Shown here one piece after another: positions 60,001 to 64,000 of a stretch of DNA of 64,000 nucleotides. The translations under genes and the position numbers were made by a program. This DNA is from Strigops habroptila (Eukaryota; Chordata; Aves; Psittaciformes; Psittacidae). Numbering within the stretch: the first letter of the stretch is position 1; each line of letters begins with the position of its first letter. The notes below the pieces were generated by a model, which saw only the letters and a program-made list of their open reading frames with translations, was not told the DNA's origin and did no database searches. Where the stretch lies: assembly GCF_004027225.2 (NCBI RefSeq), contig NC_044282.2, forward strand, positions 75,154,287 to 75,218,286. The letters are read 5' to 3'.

Positions 60001-63000
60001 GCCAGGAGGCTCTGAGGGCAGAGCTTGTTCCTCACAGCACTCCTCAGCTCCCTCAGGAGCAGCACATCCCTGCCTAGGAACCGATCCACAGCGCCCAGCA
60101 GGACGTGTGCGCTGACAGCCCACTGCACACAGAGCAGCTCCAGGCTGGCCCTGCCCACCACGCTGGAGCCCTCGAAGGATGCTGCCTTCCCAAGCAGTGC
60201 TCTGGTGATCATCCGAGCGCGTGAAAACTTGGCTTGGACCTGCAGAAAGCTCCCCCAGCCATCAGGGGAGAGGGGGCTTCCCTCCCTGCAGGTGATACTC
60301 ACAATGTCTGCTGCGAACTGAACTGCTCCTGCTAATCCCATCATGGTCTCCTCCAAAGCCTGTTTGCCCCTCAGGAAGTCAGCAGACAAGATAAAGACAA
60401 ACACTTGCTGAGACAGACTGTACCAGGAGCCTGCCACGGCTGCCAGGCACTCCTTGGTGTGGCAGATCCTTTCTGAGAGCGTGAGGGCCACGTGGAAAAG
60501 CTCACTTGGGCAAGGACGCTGCTCTGGGGCCGTGTCCCTGGCCAGGCTGATCACACGTGGTGTCAGAAGCTCAATCTCCTGGTACTGCCCCAGTGTCTCC
60601 CTGTGCGGACACTCAGCAAGGGACAGCGCTTCCTTTGCTGCATCCACGCAGCCTCTGGAGAGCTCGAGCAAGGCAGAGCAAGCAGCACTGAGCAATGGCG
60701 TGTCATGGGCTCCTCTTGCTGCCAGCAGAGCTGTGATCACAGGGTGTGCGCCTCCTTTCCTTGGGTGCGAGCTACCTGCTTGTGAAGATGGATGGCTTAA
60801 GGTGTCTTCTTGCAACACAGCCTCATCCATTATGGTTTTTAGCCCAGCACACGATGGGCTGAGCTCAACCCCCTTCGCAAAAGGAGCGCCTCGCACTTGT
60901 TCCCGCAGCGGGCTGAGGATGTCTGGGTGGTTGGAGCCATCCAGCCCGTCCTGGACACGCTGAGCAGCGTCCATCAGGCAGCTCGCTGCCTTGGAAAAGA
61001 CATCCCTGGTTTGGGGGCAGGAGGGTCTCTCTGCACAAAGGGCTGCAGCTGCTTTCAGCTCGAGGATGGAGCTGGCCAGTTGCTCGACCCAAACCAGCAA
61101 ACCATTCCTGAAGATGGGGTCTGTGGCTCTGTCCACGTACCTGGTGGTGGCTTCCACCACCCACCGAGCCCAGCTGCTGAGGTGGGTTGTGTGCCAAGAG
61201 AACCTCTCGGGGTCCTGGCTCCCCAGGGCCCTTTCACACCATTCCCGCTCCTTGGCCATCTCCCGGATGGACAGCTTAAGGAATTCACGAGTGCTGACTG
61301 TGTCCTCAAAGCACCACAGCAGGCTCTGTGCTGCGCCAGCCCACGCGTGGCACAGGGACTGCAGCTGCTCAGCAGCACTCGCCTGGGCTCCATCCCTGCT
61401 CACTGCAGCGAGCAGAGGAGGGACGCTGGCGAGGAGCCTCCTCAGGTGCTGCACCAGCTCCCTGATGTCTCCAGCAGTGTGGGGCTTGGGGCACCGAGCC
61501 AGGACAAAGTCTGCCGCTCGGAGCATCCCTTGGGCATGTGTGAAGAAGGCAGCAATGAGGGGCTGCAGCTGCTTTAAAAACCCTCCTTGTCCTGCAGGAA
61601 AACACCCCGGAGCAGCAAGGCTGAGGGCACCTTCAACCAACAGCCTCAGGGGCTCCTTACCCCCAGGGAAGGTGTCGAGGACCTGGCACAGTGTCGCTGC
61701 GAGCACCACCTGGTCGAGGTCCTGCACCTCCTGCCTCATGGAATGACATTCCCCCTCCAGCCCTGGGCCCCTCTCCTGCTGCCCTGCGAGGCTGCAGATG
61801 CTCTTCCGCAGCCGTAGCAGAACCCAGCAACGTCTGACCAGGTCCAGCCTTTGATGTGGCCTGGATGCCTCTGCCAGGAGCATGCAGTGGAAAACCACCG
61901 CTCCCACGTGAGCACTGAAGGTGCTGTCAGAGAGGAGCAGGGGGTCTGGGGGGGACAGGAGAGCCAGCAGCCTGCTCACGTGCTCGGAGAAGGTCCCGCT
62001 TCTGTCCCATGGCTCCTTGCTCCCTGTGTCATCAGTGAGCAGGGACATGAGCTCCTTGATGGTCCTCTCCACCAGCTGGAAAGCATCATCCTTGGAGCAG
62101 CTGACTTGCTGATCCCGGGAGTGTTTAAGATGCTTGTCCTTGGCTGCGTGCAGCAGAGGGACACGCTGCTGGAGGAGCTGCAAGGTTTGAGCCAAGCTCT
62201 TCTGTCGAGGACAGTCCCCCAGTTCCTCGAGGCGCTTTGCTGTCAGGCTGCTCAGCAGGAGCAGGGCCTCGGAGAAGGCCTGGAAAGCAGCCAGCACTGC
62301 TGGCGTGTCCGCTGCGGCCTGCAGCACACTCAGGCACTCCAGAAGCCAGCTGGCAGCCTGCAGGATCCTCCTCACCCCGGCAGCATCTTCCATCTGAAGG
62401 ATCTAACCAGGAAATGAACAGCAGAAAAACTGGTCAGAGAGGACAAGGCTCAAGAGTCCCTTGTGTGGCCAAGGAGGCACCACAGCCCCGGAAGGGAAGG
62501 GAAGGGACCTGTTTTGCTCAGTGGATCTCCCCCAGAGAGGAAACCACCATTGACCAGCTAGAGCTTCCCCAAGCCCCAGCGCTGTCCTGGTGGAGGGCAG
62601 CTCTTGTCGTAGAATCCCAGCCTGGTTTGGGTTGAAGGGAGCTTAAAGCTCATCCAGCTCCAACCCCCTGCCACGGGCAGGGACACCTTCCACTAGAGCA
62701 GGTTGCTCCAAGCCCCTGTGTCCAACCTGGCCTTGAACACTGCCAGGGATGGGGCAGCCACAGCTTCTCTGGGAAAAGTCTGTGCCAGCGCCTCAGCACC
62801 CTCCCAGGGAAGAGCTTCTGCCTCAGAGCTCATCTCAATCTCCCCTCTGGCAGGTTAAAGCCATTCCCCTTGGCCTGTCCCTACAGGCCCTTGTCCAAAG
62901 CCCCTCTCCAGGTTTCCTGGAGCCCCTTTAGGCACTGGAGCTGCTCTAAGGTGTCCCCTTCAGGAGCCTTCTCTTCTCCAGGCTGCCCCAGCCCAGCTCT

Positions 63001-63802
63001 CTCAGCCTGGCTCCAGAGCAGAGCTGCTCCAGCCCTCGCAGCAGCTCCGGGGCCTCCTCTGGCCTCGCTCCAGCAGCTCCACGTCCCTCCTGTGCTGTGT
63101 TCCCCTCCATGTCCTGTCCTGACCCCCCTGCTCGCTCCAGCCCCATCCCCTCTCTGTTACCTTCGCTGTCTCCATTAGGACCCGCTGCGCGGCCGCTGCC
63201 AGCTCCTCCCTGGGGCCGGGGCTGTCGGGCTGCCCCCGGAGCCTGCGGGCTGCCACCAGCACCTTGCTCCCCGCCAGCACCAGGGACTGGGCCGCAGGAC
63301 ACATCTCCTCCTCCAGCACCTCGTCGCTGGACTCCTCAGCCAACCTGGAGCAGAATCCACTGGGCTCAGCTCTTTGCCATCCCGTGCGCACCTCGCCACG
63401 TCCCTCCCAGGCACACATCCCTGCTCCGTCCCATCTCCCCTTTCCCATTCCTGATTATATTCCCCCCATCACATTCCCCATCCCTCCCTCCTCACACTCC
63501 CACCTCTCCAGTGGGATGCAGGCAGGCTCCCTGCCCGTTTCTTTGCCATCCCTTCCTCCTCCTTCCCAGCCCCAAATCTACCCGGGAGGCACCCCCCAAA
63601 CCCACCTTCTTGCAACAGCAGCGAGTTCTTCTGTGGCTTGGGCCAATGTTTCTGCGTTCTCCTCTATATCGGGACAAATCCCATCTTCCCATTCCAGGGC
63701 GAGGATGAGGTGGCAGAGCTGCGCAGCCATGGGGCAGAGGATCCTTTCCATAGCTTTGTTTTCTGTTAGGAGCCCGAGGTCAGAGAAGTAAAACGGCTCC
63801 AT
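57078..63802 (-). CDS. Vinculin/alpha-catenin superfamily protein, giant central exon; C-terminal exon unresolved
   Basis: Likely actin/adhesion-linked helical-bundle protein. Exons on the minus strand: 63802-63606 (start MEPFYFSDLG), 63344-63161, 62393-59251, 58595-58352, 57624-57452, 57195-57078. Phases join in frame to 1,353 residues plus a terminal exon. The N-terminus aligns with vinculin: ILCPMAAQLCHL (vinculin ILEPVAQQISHL) and EDAAGVRRILQAASWLLECL (vinculin DEAEVRKIIRVCKGILEYL). The C-terminal part has MRHMTQFLKKKGPI, like alpha-catenin MMEMTDFTRGKGPL, then HTISSQLGIVARVKA and NTQNLVQAVLHILKAAEAA, like vinculin PTISTQLKILSTVKA and NAQNLMQSVKETVREAEAA. The middle exon (about 1,048 residues) is Leu/Ala-rich and helical, with weaker similarity. 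The large open frame starts with ATG at 62393, but that Met is internal because the exon has a clear acceptor and in-phase upstream exons. Alternatives at the exon 3/4 join are donor 59184 with acceptor 58537. Longer than vinculin (about 1,066). Not a known paralogue I can name. Confidence 0.85.
57694..58122 (-). mobile_element. CR1 LINE fragment (family A1), intron of the vinculin-like gene
   Basis: In the same orientation as the host gene; CAGAACCCCAGCCTGGTTTG to GCTCCAGAGCAGAGCCGCTC. It fills most of the intron between exons 58352-58595 and 57452-57624. Confidence 0.88.
62609..63110 (-). mobile_element. CR1 LINE (family A1), intron 2 of the vinculin-like gene
   Basis: About 500 bases, GTAGAATCCCAGCCTGGTTT to CCAGCAGCTCCACGTCCCTC, taking up about two thirds of the 767-base intron before the giant exon. 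Confidence 0.88.
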
Positions 63803-64000
63803 TTTGTCCTGCCTGGAAAAGGGAAACAAACCCTGGGATTATTTGGGATGACTTTGCATTTGGATGGCAGCTCCTGGCACTGGAAATGCTACTGGGTTGT
63901 TTCCTCCAGCCCTTTGAGTGGGCTTTCCCCGCAGTGTGCACCCCCAGCTCTGCAGCCCTGTGTGCTCTGGCTTTGCTCATGGCACATCCACGGCTCCGGG

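Noticed and set aside
62393-62395. ATG at the start of the 1,072-codon open frame as the start of the vinculin-like protein
   Set aside because: It directly follows a good acceptor, and two upstream exons join in phase and supply the missing vinculin head sequence, so the Met is internal.
1-64000. tRNA, rRNA, CRISPR or viral element
   Set aside because: No cloverleaf with A/B boxes, rRNA core, spaced repeats or viral gene was recognised on either strand.

Overview
This is vertebrate nuclear DNA, almost certainly from a bird. All genes are split into short exons with canonical splice sites. The interspersed repeats are CR1 LINEs ending in the octamer-like ATTCTATG tail, and the introns are short and GC-rich, as on an avian microchromosome. 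Several CR1 copies are near-identical over about 150 bp, so the lineage has had recent CR1 activity; the species cannot be fixed from the window.

Layout. (1) 1-10.9 kb: the 3' half of a TAM receptor tyrosine kinase on the + strand, best matched to MERTK. It covers the end of FN3 domain 2, the transmembrane segment, the complete kinase and the tail; upstream exons lie before the window. (2) 12.4-19.7 kb, +: complete FBLN7 (fibulin-7), 8 coding exons that join in frame to 446 residues, with a GC-rich promoter and a G-rich minisatellite just upstream. (3) 18.8-24.6 kb: intergenic, CR1 copies and GC-rich unique DNA. (4) 24.7-53.0 kb, +: CpG-island promoter and a complete ZC3H6-type triple-CCCH zinc-finger gene, 12 coding exons joining in frame to 1,207 residues. 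One intron is an AT-AC (U12-type) intron. Its first exon reads like the N-terminus of mammalian ZC3H8, although the rest is full-length ZC3H6. (5) 53.0-56.9 kb: intergenic. (6) 56.9-63.8 kb, minus strand: a vinculin/alpha-catenin superfamily gene of at least about 1,350 residues whose central part is one exon of about 3.1 kb. I do not recognise it as a named gene.

The order MERTK-FBLN7-ZC3H6 matches human 2q13 as I recall it, but TMEM87B (between MERTK and FBLN7 in human) and a separate ZC3H8 (between FBLN7 and ZC3H6) are not at the corresponding places. The genes do not form a pathway: an efferocytosis receptor kinase, a secreted matrix/adhesion protein, a nuclear RNA-binding regulator and a putative actin-linked adhesion protein.

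About 26 CR1 pieces of at least two families occupy roughly an eighth of the window. All lie in introns or between genes. No rRNA, tRNA, CRISPR or viral element was seen.
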